Shown piece by piece: positions 48,875-57,485 of a stretch of DNA of 64,000 bases (positions are counted from its first letter, which is position 1; every line of letters starts with the position of its first letter). The notes beneath the pieces were generated by a model. That model did no database searches and was not told where the DNA came from. It was given only the letters and a program-made list of their open reading frames with translations. The stretch spans positions 62,001 to 126,000 of the forward strand of contig NZ_WKJJ01000020.1 in the NCBI RefSeq assembly GCF_009674485.1. Reading direction: 5' to 3'. A program made the translations under genes and the position numbers. This DNA is from Pseudoduganella rivuli (GTDB lineage Bacteria > Pseudomonadota > Gammaproteobacteria > Burkholderiales > Burkholderiaceae_D).

Positions 48875-49220
48875 ACAGCGGGTTGTAAATCAGCCCCAGC
48901 AAATTCCCGAACGGATCGGCCAGCTCCGCCACTTTGATGCCTTCGCCGACGTCCTGGATGGCGGCGTGCACGGAAGCGCCCAGTCCGGCGATGCGCTCGA
49001 CTTCCGCTTCGATGTTATCGACGCCCCAGTAAGCGCAGCAGCCGGCCGTACCCGGTTCGCCGTCCGGCACCAGGCCCAGCTCGAACCCGGCAATGGCGAA
49101 ACCGACGTAAAACGGCTGGTCGAAGTAGGGCGCCGTGCCGAAAACTTCGGTGTACCAGGACTTGGCTTTATCCAGATCGCTGACGGGATATTTCACGGTG
49201 CGCAGTCCATTGATCATCAT
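48852..49220 (-). CDS. VOC-family (glyoxalase-like) protein
   Basis: A 122-residue vicinal oxygen chelate protein. The two beta-alpha-beta-beta-beta units show MINGLRTVKYPVSDLDKAKSWYTEVFG and KVAELADPFGNLLGLIYNP, with the usual Glu/His metal positions partly present. Members include glyoxalases, dioxygenases and resistance proteins; no substrate can be assigned. I chose 49220 because it gives the family start; the longer frame overruns the intergenic space. An AraC-type regulator lies 46 bp upstream on the same strand. Confidence 0.82.
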   Translation of the reverse strand: MMINGLRTVKYPVSDLDKAKSWYTEVFGTAPYFDQPFYVGFAIAGFELGLVPDGEPGTAGCCAYWGVDNIEAEVERIAGLGASVHAAIQDVGEGIKVAELADPFGNLLGLIYNPLFKVADVR

Positions 49221-49266
49221 GTGTCTCCTGAAAAGATTGCAATAGAGGCATGATGCCACGGGGGCG

Positions 49267-50034
49267 TCAAACGCGATTGGATAAATGGAAACCTTCAGGC
49301 GTACTGTCGGCAAATTCCCGGAAATCGCGGATCAGGTGTGACTGGTCGAAATAGCCGCAATCCAGCGCCAGGTGTGCCCAGTCCACGGCGGCAAGGCCGG
49401 GTTGCGGCAGCGCGTCGGTGGCGCGCCGGAAGCGCAGAATGCGGGCGTACAGTTTGGGCGACAGGCCCACGTGGGTGCGGAATTGCGCCGCCAGGTGCTG
49501 GCGCGAGACGCCCAGCCGTTCCACCAGCGCGTCAACGCGCAATGCGCCGCCGCTGCTGTCCAGCGCATTCAGCGCCGCGCCGACCAGCGACGGTCCAGCC
49601 ATGGGCGCCAGTGACGGCAAACGTGACAATAAATGTTGCTCGATCAGCCGCAGCCGCCCGGCATCGTCCAGCCCGTCCCGCCACAGCACGTCGGCCAGCC
49701 GCTCGACGTCGCCCAGCGCCCGGAATTCCGTCACCGCCACGTCGAGATCCGTCAGTTCATGCAGGGGAACGCCCAGGAACAGGCCCGCCGCGCCGGGCTT
49801 GAAACGCGCCGCCACCGTGCGCACCGGCCCCGCCAGCGGCACGTGGATGGCGCGCGTCATCATGCCGACGGCAAACGCCGGCCGGCCGCTGTCTTGCCAC
49901 AGGATATCGATGCAATTGTCCGGCAACACGCGGTGTGTGGCGCCGGCCTGGCCGCCGCCCGGGGAGCCGCTGCGCCACAGGCACGCGACGTAACGGCGCA
50001 GTAAGGGATGGGGAGGGATTTCTTCGTAGTACAT
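49267..50034 (-). CDS. AraC-family transcriptional regulator
   Basis: A 255-residue regulator with an N-terminal cupin-like domain (DUF6597-type, MYYEEIPPHPLLRRYVACLWRS) and a C-terminal AraC helix-turn-helix pair (ALVERLGVSRQHLAAQFRTHVGLSPKLYARILRFRRA, then LALDCGYFDQSHLIRDFREF). It precedes the VOC gene on the same strand and may control it. The effector is unknown. Start is chosen as the first Met with the conserved N-terminus; leuS is divergent. Confidence 0.9.
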   Translation of the reverse strand: MYYEEIPPHPLLRRYVACLWRSGSPGGGQAGATHRVLPDNCIDILWQDSGRPAFAVGMMTRAIHVPLAGPVRTVAARFKPGAAGLFLGVPLHELTDLDVAVTEFRALGDVERLADVLWRDGLDDAGRLRLIEQHLLSRLPSLAPMAGPSLVGAALNALDSSGGALRVDALVERLGVSRQHLAAQFRTHVGLSPKLYARILRFRRATDALPQPGLAAVDWAHLALDCGYFDQSHLIRDFREFADSTPEGFHLSNRV

Positions 50035-50075
50035 CTGCTATAAGACGCTGCGTGCTAACTCCGGGCGTGAACCAG

Positions 50076-50081
50076 TATAAT
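50076..50081 (+). promoter_or_regulatory. Candidate -10 element for the leuS operon
   Basis: TATAAT lies 54 bp before the leuS ATG; the -35 is weak. The leader after it has a 10-bp tandem repeat (CACCAATATC/CACCAATATT) at 50096-50115. There is no T-box or attenuator-like stem. Confidence 0.4.
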
Positions 50082-50134
50082 GAAAGGTTCATATTCACCA
50101 ATATCCACCAATATTCCTACTGGCCGCAACCATC

Positions 50135-52777
50135 ATGCAAGATAAATATAGTCCCGCCGACGTTGAAAAAGCCGCCCAGGCCCACTGGAAAGCCATCGAT
50201 GCCTACAAGGCCGTCGAAAACGACCCGCGTTTCCCTAAAGGCAAGTATTACGCTTGCTCGATGCTGCCTTACCCTTCGGGCAAGCTGCACATGGGCCACG
50301 TGCGCAACTATACGATCAATGACGTGATGTACCGCTACCTGCGGATGAATGGCTACAACGTGCTGATGCCGATGGGCTGGGACGCGTTCGGCATGCCTGC
50401 GGAAAACGCGGCGATGGCCAACAACGTGCCGCCGGCGAACTGGACCTACTCCAACATCGCCCACATGCGTTCGCAAATGGAGATGATGGGCCTGGCCATC
50501 GACTGGTCGCGCGAAATGACCGCGTGCAAGCCGGAATATTACAAGTGGAACCAGTGGATGTTCCTGAAGATGCTGGAAAAAGGCATCATCTACAAGAAGA
50601 CCGGTACCGTGAACTGGGACCCGATCGACCAGACCGTGCTGGCCAACGAACAGGTGGTCGACGGCAAGGGCTGGCGTTCCGGCGCGCCGATTGAAAAGCG
50701 CGAAATCCCGATGTACTACGTGCGCATCACGGACTACGCGGATGAATTGCTGGACTACGTCGACAACAAGCTGCCAGGCTGGCCGGAGCGCGTGCGCACC
50801 ATGCAGACCAACTGGATCGGCAAGTCGACCGGCGTGCGCTTCGCCTTCCCGCACCAGATCAAGGGCGCCGACGGCGAATTGATCCAGGACGGCAAGATGT
50901 ACGTGTTCACCACCCGTCCCGACACCATCATGGGCGTGACGTTCTGCGCCGTGGCGGCCGAGCACCCGCTGGCCGCGCACGCCGCGCAAGACAAGCCGGA
51001 ATTGCAGGCGTTCATCGCTGAATGCAAGATGGGTTCCGTGATCGAAGCCGACATGGCGACGATGGAAAAGAAAGGCATGCCGACCGGCCTGTTCGTCACG
51101 CACCCGCTGACGGGCGAGCAGGTGGAAGTGTGGGTTGGTAATTATGTGCTGATGACCTACGGCGACGGCGCCGTGATGGGCGTGCCGGCGCACGACGAGC
51201 GCGACTTCGCGTTCGCCAACAAGTACAACCTGCCGATCAAGCAAGTCATCACCACGGCCGACCAGCCGGAATACTCGACCGCCGCATGGCAGGAATGGTA
51301 TGGCGACAAGGAAGCGGCCATCGTCACCAATTCCGGCAAATACGACGGCTTGAACTACGCGGCCGCCGTCGATGCGGTGGCCGCCGACCTGGCCGCCCAA
51401 GGCCTGGGTGAAAAGAAAATCACGTTCCGCCTGCGCGACTGGGGTATTTCCCGCCAGCGTTACTGGGGCACGCCGATCCCGATGATCCACTGCGATTCGT
51501 GCGGTTCCGTGCCGGTGCCGGAAAAGGATTTGCCGGTGGTGCTGCCGGAAGATTGCGTACCGGATGGCACGGGCAACCCGCTGAACAAGCATGAAGCTTT
51601 CCTGAAGTGCGATTGCCCAAGCTGCGGCAAGCCTGCGCGCCGCGAAACCGACACCATGGACACGTTCGTGGATTCGTCGTGGTACTACATGCGCTATACG
51701 TCGCCGGGCGCCGACACCATGGTCGATGCCCGCAACGATTACTGGATGCCGATGGACCAGTACATCGGCGGCATCGAACACGCCGTCATGCACTTGCTGT
51801 ACGCGCGCTTCTGGACCAAGGTCATGCGCGACTTCGGCCTGGTGAAATTCGACGAACCGTTCGTCAACCTGCTGACGCAGGGCATGGTGCTGAATGAAAC
51901 GTACTACCGTGAAGATGAAGCGGGCAAGAAAACCTGGTTCAACCCGGCCGACATCGAACTGACCACGGACGACAAGGGCCGCCCGCAAAGCGCGCTGCTG
52001 AAAGCCGACGGCCAGCCAGTCCTGATTGGCGGCACCGAGAAAATGTCGAAGTCGAAAAACAACGGCATCGACCCGCAGGCGCAGATCGAGCAGTACGGCG
52101 CCGATACGGCCCGTTTGTTCACGATGTTCGCTTCGCCACCGGAACAGACGCTGGAATGGTCCGGCTCCGGCGTGGAAGGCGCGAACCGCTTCCTGCGCCG
52201 CGTGTGGGCGTTCGGCTATGCACAGAAGGGCGCGATCGAGGCGGCCGGCTCCACGCTGGTGGGCGCCGCATCGACCGATGCGCAGAAAACCCTGCGCCGC
52301 GAATTGCACAAGATCCTGCAGCAAGCCGATTACGACTTGAAGCGCATCCAGTACAACACCGTGGTCTCGGCGTGCATGAAGATGCTGAACACCCTGGAAT
52401 CGGCCAAGCTGGACGACTCGGCGGAATCGAACGGCGTGATTGCCGAAGGTTTCGCGATCTTCCTGCGCCTGCTGAACCCGGTCGCACCGCACATCACGCA
52501 CGTGCTGTGGGATGAACTGGGCTATGCCAAGGTCGCCGGCGATTTGCTGAACGCGCCATGGCCGCAAGTCGATGCGTCCGCGCTGGAACAGTCGGAAATC
52601 GAATTGATGATCCAGGTGAACGGCAAGCTGCGCGGTTCCGTCAAAGTGCCGAAGGCTGCCGACAAGGCCGCCATCGAAGCGGCGGCGCTGGCCGAGGAAA
52701 GCGTGCAAAAGTTCATCGAAGGCACGCCGAAGAAGGTCATCGTGGTGCCGGGCAAGCTGGTCAACATCGTGGTGTAA
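50135..52777 (+). CDS. leuS: Leucyl-tRNA synthetase
   Basis: An 880-residue class I synthetase that loads leucine on tRNA-Leu. The HIGH motif is PYPSGKLHMGHVRN, and KMSKS is in GTEKMSKSKNNGIDP. An editing domain (CP1) lies in between (about 230-410, DERDFAFANKYNLPI). The protein is the length of the bacterial LeuRS. It starts a run with lptE, holA and proA, a gene order well conserved in betaproteobacteria. Confidence 0.97.
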   Translation: MQDKYSPADVEKAAQAHWKAIDAYKAVENDPRFPKGKYYACSMLPYPSGKLHMGHVRNYTINDVMYRYLRMNGYNVLMPMGWDAFGMPAENAAMANNVPPANWTYSNIAHMRSQMEMMGLAIDWSREMTACKPEYYKWNQWMFLKMLEKGIIYKKTGTVNWDPIDQTVLANEQVVDGKGWRSGAPIEKREIPMYYVRITDYADELLDYVDNKLPGWPERVRTMQTNWIGKSTGVRFAFPHQIKGADGELIQDGKMYVFTTRPDTIMGVTFCAVAAEHPLAAHAAQDKPELQAFIAECKMGSVIEADMATMEKKGMPTGLFVTHPLTGEQVEVWVGNYVLMTYGDGAVMGVPAHDERDFAFANKYNLPIKQVITTADQPEYSTAAWQEWYGDKEAAIVTNSGKYDGLNYAAAVDAVAADLAAQGLGEKKITFRLRDWGISRQRYWGTPIPMIHCDSCGSVPVPEKDLPVVLPEDCVPDGTGNPLNKHEAFLKCDCPSCGKPARRETDTMDTFVDSSWYYMRYTSPGADTMVDARNDYWMPMDQYIGGIEHAVMHLLYARFWTKVMRDFGLVKFDEPFVNLLTQGMVLNETYYREDEAGKKTWFNPADIELTTDDKGRPQSALLKADGQPVLIGGTEKMSKSKNNGIDPQAQIEQYGADTARLFTMFASPPEQTLEWSGSGVEGANRFLRRVWAFGYAQKGAIEAAGSTLVGAASTDAQKTLRRELHKILQQADYDLKRIQYNTVVSACMKMLNTLESAKLDDSAESNGVIAEGFAIFLRLLNPVAPHITHVLWDELGYAKVAGDLLNAPWPQVDASALEQSEIELMIQVNGKLRGSVKVPKAADKAAIEAAALAEESVQKFIEGTPKKVIVVPGKLVNIVV

Positions 52778-52779
52778 CG

Positions 52780-53358
52780 ATGGTCATTATTTCCGGCAAG
52801 CGCCGCCTGGCGACGATCGCACTGGCCGCCGCACTGGCGGGCTCCCTGTCCGCCTGCGGCTTCCATTTGCGCGGGGACGGCGGCCATTACCGGCTGCCAT
52901 TCCCTGCCATGTACGTGGGCTTGCCGGAATCGTCGCCACTGGCCATCGATTTGAAACGCAATATCCGCGCCAACGGCAGCACGGAAGTCGTGTCCGACCC
53001 CAAGCTGGCCGATGGCGTGATCGAAGTCTTGACCGATCCGGAAAAGACCCGCAGTAAGACCATCCTGTCGCTGAACAGCAATGGCCGTGTGCGTGAGTAC
53101 TTACTCGCCTATAACATCGTGTTCCGCGTGCGGGACAAGCTGGGCAATGAATTGCTGGCGCCCACGCAAATCACGCTGAACCGCCCGATCACGTTCAATG
53201 AAACGCAATTGCTGGCGAAAGAGCAGGAAGAAGCGCTGCTGTACAAAGACATGCAGACCGACCTGGTGCAGCAGATGATGCGCCGCATGGCCGCCATCAA
53301 ACCGGTGGCGACCATGTCGTGGGCGCCCGCCACGCCGGTGGCGGCTCCCAAGGAATAG
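52780..53358 (+). CDS. lptE: LPS-assembly lipoprotein LptE
   Basis: A 192-residue lipoprotein that plugs the LptD barrel. The lipobox is LAGSLSAC (Cys about residue 26). The LptE fold shows GFHLRGDGGHYRLPFPAMYV and later a Gln/Met-rich end (DMQTDLVQQMMRRMAAI). It begins 2 bp after the leuS stop and ends 2 bp before holA, as in E. coli. Its partner lptD is at 33.4 kb. Start chosen as ATG at 52780; longer upstream frames overlap leuS. Confidence 0.93.
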   Translation: MVIISGKRRLATIALAAALAGSLSACGFHLRGDGGHYRLPFPAMYVGLPESSPLAIDLKRNIRANGSTEVVSDPKLADGVIEVLTDPEKTRSKTILSLNSNGRVREYLLAYNIVFRVRDKLGNELLAPTQITLNRPITFNETQLLAKEQEEALLYKDMQTDLVQQMMRRMAAIKPVATMSWAPATPVAAPKE

Positions 53359-53360
53359 CG

Positions 53361-54377
53361 ATGCAGTTAAGGTTGGACGCGCTCGATGCGCACGTCGGGA
53401 AAACACTGGCGCCGCTGTATGTGATCACCAGCGACGAGCATTTGCTGGCGCTGGAAGCGGCGGACAAGATCCGCCGCGCGGCGCGTGCGCAGGGGTATTC
53501 CGAGCGCGACGTGCTGACGGTCGAGCGCAGCTTCAAATGGGGCGAATTGCTGGCCGCGAACCAGGCGCTGTCGCTGTTTGGCGATAAGAAGCTGATCGAG
53601 TTGCGCATCCCGTCCGGCAAACCGGGCAAGGATGGCGGCGCGGCGCTGCAGAATTACGTGAAAGACCTCAGCCCGGACAACCTGACCCTGATCACGTTGC
53701 CGAAGCTGGACTGGCAGACGCAAAAGGCCGCCTGGGTGGCGGCCTTGCAGCAGGCTGCCGTGTACATCGACATCCCGAATGTCGAGCGGGCGCAATTGCC
53801 CGGGTGGATAGGCTCGCGCCTGGCCGCCCAGGGGCAGGGCGCCGACCGCCAGAGCATCGATTTCATTGCCGACCGCGTGGAAGGCAATTTGCTGGCGGCG
53901 CACCAGGAAATCCAGAAACTGGGCTTGCTGCATGAACCGGGCAAGCTGACCTATGAGCAGGTACACGATGCTGTGCTCAATGTGGCGCGTTACGACGTGT
54001 TCAAACTCAGCGAAGCCATGCTGTCCGGCGATCCCGCGCGGCTGGTGCGTATGCTCGAAGGGCTCAAGGGCGAAGGGGAAGCTTTGCCGCTGGTTTTGTG
54101 GGCCGTCTCCGAGGAAATCCGCACGCTGCTAAAATTGAAGGCAGGAATGGCGCAAGGCAGGCCGCTGGGCGCGTTACTCAAGGAGTACCGCATCTGGGGA
54201 CCGCGCGAGCGCATGATGGAACCTGCGCTGCGCCGTATCACGCTGCCGACCCTGGAAAAGGCGATGCAGGAAGCGGCGCAGATCGACAAGATGATCAAAG
54301 GCTTGCGCGCCAAAGCCTATGCGGGCGACCATTGGGACGCGATGCTGCAATTGGCGCTGAAAGTAGCCCGGGGGTAG
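53361..54377 (+). CDS. holA: DNA polymerase III delta subunit
   Basis: A 338-residue clamp-loader subunit that opens the beta clamp. The AAA-like fold shows TLAPLYVITSDEHLLALEAADKIR, FGDKKLIELRIP, IDFIADRVEGNLLAAHQEIQKL and YDVFKLSEAMLSGD. Length fits the family (343 in E. coli). It lies between lptE and proA and starts 2 bp after lptE. Confidence 0.95.
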   Translation: MQLRLDALDAHVGKTLAPLYVITSDEHLLALEAADKIRRAARAQGYSERDVLTVERSFKWGELLAANQALSLFGDKKLIELRIPSGKPGKDGGAALQNYVKDLSPDNLTLITLPKLDWQTQKAAWVAALQQAAVYIDIPNVERAQLPGWIGSRLAAQGQGADRQSIDFIADRVEGNLLAAHQEIQKLGLLHEPGKLTYEQVHDAVLNVARYDVFKLSEAMLSGDPARLVRMLEGLKGEGEALPLVLWAVSEEIRTLLKLKAGMAQGRPLGALLKEYRIWGPRERMMEPALRRITLPTLEKAMQEAAQIDKMIKGLRAKAYAGDHWDAMLQLALKVARG

Positions 54378-54408
54378 GACCCGCCGGCGGCTCGACTGAG
54401 GACTGGAA

Positions 54409-55680
54409 ATGGACATCAAGCAGTACATGGAACAAGTGGGCAAACAGGCGCGCGTCGCATCGCGCGCCATGGCCCGCGCCGATTCCGCGCAGCGCAACCG
54501 CGCGCTGCTGCTGATCGCCGATGCGATCGAACGCGAAGCCGGCGCCCTGCGCGCGGCCAACAAACAAGACATGGAAGCGGCCGCCGCCAACGGCCTGGCG
54601 CCGGCCATGCTGGACCGTCTGGCGCTGTCGGACACCGCCATCAAGACCATGGTGGAAGGCTTGCGCCAGATCGTCGCGCTGCCGGACCCGATCGGTGAAA
54701 TCTCGAACATGAAATTCCGCCCGACCGGCATCCAGGTCGGCCAGATGCGCGTGCCGCTGGGCGTGATCGGCATTATTTATGAAGCCCGTCCGAACGTGAC
54801 GGTGGACGCGGCCGGCCTGTGCATCAAGAGCGGCAACGCGACGATTTTGCGCGGCGGCTCGGAAGCCATCCACTGCAACCGCGCGCTGGCCAAACTGGTC
54901 AAGGAAGGCCTGGCCGGCGCCGGCTTGCCGGAAAACGGCGTGCAAGTGGTCGATACCACGGACCGCGCCGCCGTCGGTGCGCTGATCACGATGCCGCAAT
55001 ACGTGGACGTGATCGTGCCGCGTGGCGGCAAAGGCTTGATTGCGCGCCTGATGGAAGAAGCCACGGTGCCGATGATCAAGCACCTGGACGGCATTTGCCA
55101 CGTGTATATCGACGCCAAGGCCGACATGCAAAAGGCGCTGGATATCGCCTTCAACGCGAAATGCCACCGCTACGGCACCTGCAACACGATGGAAACGCTG
55201 CTGGTGCACCGTGCGATTGCGCCGCAAGTGCTGCCGGAACTGGCCAAGCTGTATGCCACCAAGGACGTGGAATTGCGCGCCGATGCGGAAGCGCACGCGA
55301 TCCTGGCCGCGGCAGCCTATCCTCACCTGGCGCAGGCCACGGAAGAAGACTGGGCCACCGAATACCTGGCGGCGATCCTGGCGATCAAAGTGGTGGGCGG
55401 CCTGGATGAAGCGATCGACCATATCAACACCTGGTCGTCCAAGCACACGGAAGCCATCGTCACGGAAGACTACACGGATGCGCTGCGCTTCCTGCGCGAA
55501 GTGGATTCGTCGTCCGTCATGGTCAATGCATCGACCCGCTTTGCGGACGGCTTCGAATATGGCCTGGGCGCGGAAATCGGCATTTCCAACGACAAGCTGC
55601 ATGCGCGCGGCCCGGTCGGGCTGGAAGGGCTGACGTCGCTGAAATACGTGGTGTTCGGCCACGGCGAGATCCGTAAATAA
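54409..55680 (+). CDS. proA: Gamma-glutamyl phosphate reductase (glutamate-5-semialdehyde dehydrogenase)
   Basis: A 423-residue enzyme of proline synthesis that reduces glutamyl-5-phosphate with NADPH. The catalytic Cys is in CHRYGTCNTMETLL, and the family start is MEQVGKQARVASRAMARAD. Other motifs are GVIGIIYEARPNVTVDAAGLCIKSGN and LGAEIGISNDKLHARGPVGLEGL. It starts 31 bp after holA. proB is not in this window. Confidence 0.96.
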   Translation: MDIKQYMEQVGKQARVASRAMARADSAQRNRALLLIADAIEREAGALRAANKQDMEAAAANGLAPAMLDRLALSDTAIKTMVEGLRQIVALPDPIGEISNMKFRPTGIQVGQMRVPLGVIGIIYEARPNVTVDAAGLCIKSGNATILRGGSEAIHCNRALAKLVKEGLAGAGLPENGVQVVDTTDRAAVGALITMPQYVDVIVPRGGKGLIARLMEEATVPMIKHLDGICHVYIDAKADMQKALDIAFNAKCHRYGTCNTMETLLVHRAIAPQVLPELAKLYATKDVELRADAEAHAILAAAAYPHLAQATEEDWATEYLAAILAIKVVGGLDEAIDHINTWSSKHTEAIVTEDYTDALRFLREVDSSSVMVNASTRFADGFEYGLGAEIGISNDKLHARGPVGLEGLTSLKYVVFGHGEIRK

Positions 55681-55700
55681 GACGTCTATAAGGAGCATGC

Positions 55701-56126
55701 ATGCTGTGGGTTAAAGCTTTCCACGTCGTCTTTGTCATTTCCTGGTTCGCCGGCATGTTTTATCTGCCGCGCATTTTCGTGAACCTGGCGATGGAAAAGG
55801 AAACCGTGGCAACCGAACGGTTGCTGCTGATGGCGCGCAAGCTTTACCGCTTCATGATGATGCTGTCGGTGCCCGCCGTGTTGCTGGGCGCGTGGCTGGT
55901 GTGGACCTTGTACCTGGAAGGCGGCGGCAAGATGCCGGGCTGGCTGCACGTGAAACTGGCGCTGGCCGTGCTGGCCATCGGTTATTCGCATGCGTGCGGC
56001 AGCCTGCTGAAGAAATTTGAGATGGGCAAGAACCAGCGCAGCCACACGTGGTTCCGCTGGTTTAATGAAGTGCCGGTGCTGCTGTTGGTCGGCATCGTGA
56101 TCATGGTCATCGTCAGGCCCTTCTGA
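55701..56126 (+). CDS. hemJ: Protoporphyrinogen IX oxidase (HemJ) or CopD-family membrane protein
   Basis: A 141-residue inner-membrane protein with four predicted helices. The N-terminus MLWVKAFHVVFVISWFAGMFYLPRIFV carries the conserved His (H8) of HemJ, which oxidises protoporphyrinogen IX in haem synthesis and binds haem itself. A conserved Lys (HVKL region) is also typical. CopD-like annotation is an alternative. It is 20 bp after proA and is followed by a terminator. Confidence 0.85.
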   Translation: MLWVKAFHVVFVISWFAGMFYLPRIFVNLAMEKETVATERLLLMARKLYRFMMMLSVPAVLLGAWLVWTLYLEGGGKMPGWLHVKLALAVLAIGYSHACGSLLKKFEMGKNQRSHTWFRWFNEVPVLLLVGIVIMVIVRPF

Positions 56127-56134
56127 CTGAAATA

Positions 56135-56162
56135 ATGGGGCTGTGGCCCCATTCTTGTTTTT
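56135..56162 (+). terminator. Intrinsic terminator after hemJ
   Basis: AATGGGGC and GCCCCATT (56135-56142, 56147-56154) make an 8-bp stem with TGTG loop, followed by CTTGTTTTT. Confidence 0.8.
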
Positions 56163-56185
56163 AACTACGGATAAAAGGTACCCCT

Positions 56186-57394
56186 ATGGCTTCCTATTTT
56201 TGCCCATGCCCGCGCGGCATGGAAGCGGCATTGGCCGAAGAACTGGGTGAAATCGCCCAACTGCCTGGCAGCACGCTGAAAGTGCACAACCAGGTGCCGG
56301 GCGGTGTGCACTGCTCCGGCTCGCTGGAAGATTCGTACCGCGTCAACCTGCACTCGCGCATCGCGTCGCGCGTCCTGATGCGCATGGCGGCCGGCGGCTA
56401 CAAGAATGAAAACGATATCTACGACCTGACCCTGGAACAGCCGTGGGAAGAGTGGTTCGGCACCGACCACACGATCCGCGTCGACATCACGGCCGTGAAG
56501 TCGCCGCTCAAAAGCCTGGAATTCACGACGTTGAAAATCAAGGATGCGATCTGCGACCGCTTCCGCGACATGTATAACAAGCGGCCGTCGGTCAACACGC
56601 GCGAACCGGACATGCGTATTGTCGGCTTCCTCGACCAGCACCAGTACATCGTCTACCTGGATACGTCCGGCGAAGCGCTGTTCAAGCGCGGCTGGCGCGA
56701 TGAAACCGGCGATGCGCCGCTGCGTGAAAACTTGGCGGCGGGCTTGCTGCGCGTATCCGGCTGGAAGCCGGGCGTGCCGCTGTTCGACCCGATGTGCGGT
56801 TCCGGCACCATCCTGTGCGAGGCCGCGCAAATGGTGCAGGGTATCCCGCCGGGCGCGCGCCGCCGCTTCGCGTTCGAGAAATTCCATGACTTCGATCCGC
56901 AGCCGTGGATGGACATGAAAACCGCGATCAAGCCGAACCCGCTGCCGGCGGAACCGACGATTTTCGGTTCGGACATTTCGGGCGACATGGTGGCAATGAC
57001 GCGCCACAACCTGCGCAGCGCCGGTATCCTGTTCGACGTGCCGCTGAAGCAGATTGAAGCGCAGCAGGTACAGGCGCCGACCAGCACGCCGGGCATCATG
57101 CTGACCAACCCGCCGTACGGCGAGCGTATCGGCGTGCGCGGCGACAGTTCGCTGGGCGAAGATGAACTGGCGACGACGTTCTACTCGGCGTTCGGCACCA
57201 CCTTGAAACAGCGCTTTGCCGGCTGGACCGCGTTCCTGTTCACGGCGGACCTGGGCTTGCCCAAGCTGCTGCGCCTGAAGGAAGCGCGCAAGACGCCGTT
57301 CTTCAATGGCGCGCTGGAATGCCGCTTGTTCCGCTTCGACATGGTGGCCGGTTTCAACCGCCGCGAAGAAGCGAAGCCGAAGGCGCCGCAATAA
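56186..57394 (+). CDS. THUMP-domain SAM-dependent RNA methyltransferase (RlmL N-terminal type)
   Basis: A 402-residue RNA methyltransferase. THUMP domain lies at about residues 45-155, followed by RAWR-like GWRDETGDAPLRENLAAG and the methylase motifs DPMCGSGTILCEAA (SAM site), FGSDISGDMVAM and LTNPPYGERIG. This matches the N-terminal half of E. coli RlmKL, which makes m2G2445 in 23S rRNA, so it is probably an RlmL-type enzyme. Cys residues near the start (FCPCPRG) are common in the family. Start has AAGG upstream. Confidence 0.92.
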   Translation: MASYFCPCPRGMEAALAEELGEIAQLPGSTLKVHNQVPGGVHCSGSLEDSYRVNLHSRIASRVLMRMAAGGYKNENDIYDLTLEQPWEEWFGTDHTIRVDITAVKSPLKSLEFTTLKIKDAICDRFRDMYNKRPSVNTREPDMRIVGFLDQHQYIVYLDTSGEALFKRGWRDETGDAPLRENLAAGLLRVSGWKPGVPLFDPMCGSGTILCEAAQMVQGIPPGARRRFAFEKFHDFDPQPWMDMKTAIKPNPLPAEPTIFGSDISGDMVAMTRHNLRSAGILFDVPLKQIEAQQVQAPTSTPGIMLTNPPYGERIGVRGDSSLGEDELATTFYSAFGTTLKQRFAGWTAFLFTADLGLPKLLRLKEARKTPFFNGALECRLFRFDMVAGFNRREEAKPKAPQ

Positions 57395-57412
57395 CGGACA
57401 GCTTGTGTCCTC

Positions 57413-57441
57413 GTACGGCGGGTGTGACCAACCCGCCGTGC
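57413..57441. repeat. Intergenic hairpin after the RNA methyltransferase gene
   Basis: Arms 57413-57423 and 57431-57441 (core ACGGCGGGT/ACCCGCCGT, one G-T wobble) make a stem of 9 perfect or 11 near-perfect bp with a 7-base loop. No T tract follows. It may be a weak terminator or REP-like element. Confidence 0.4.
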
Positions 57442-57485
57442 CTGCATCCATGGCCGTGTGTTGGCGGCCCCAATGAGGAATCCCG

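Noticed and set aside
50035..50134. T-box or leucine attenuator before leuS
   Set aside because: The leader is under 60 bases after the likely -10 and shows no leader peptide or stem with T tract.
50117..52708. Antisense open frame of 863 codons opposite leuS
   Set aside because: LeuRS is unmistakable on the plus strand; the reverse frame has no recognised motif.
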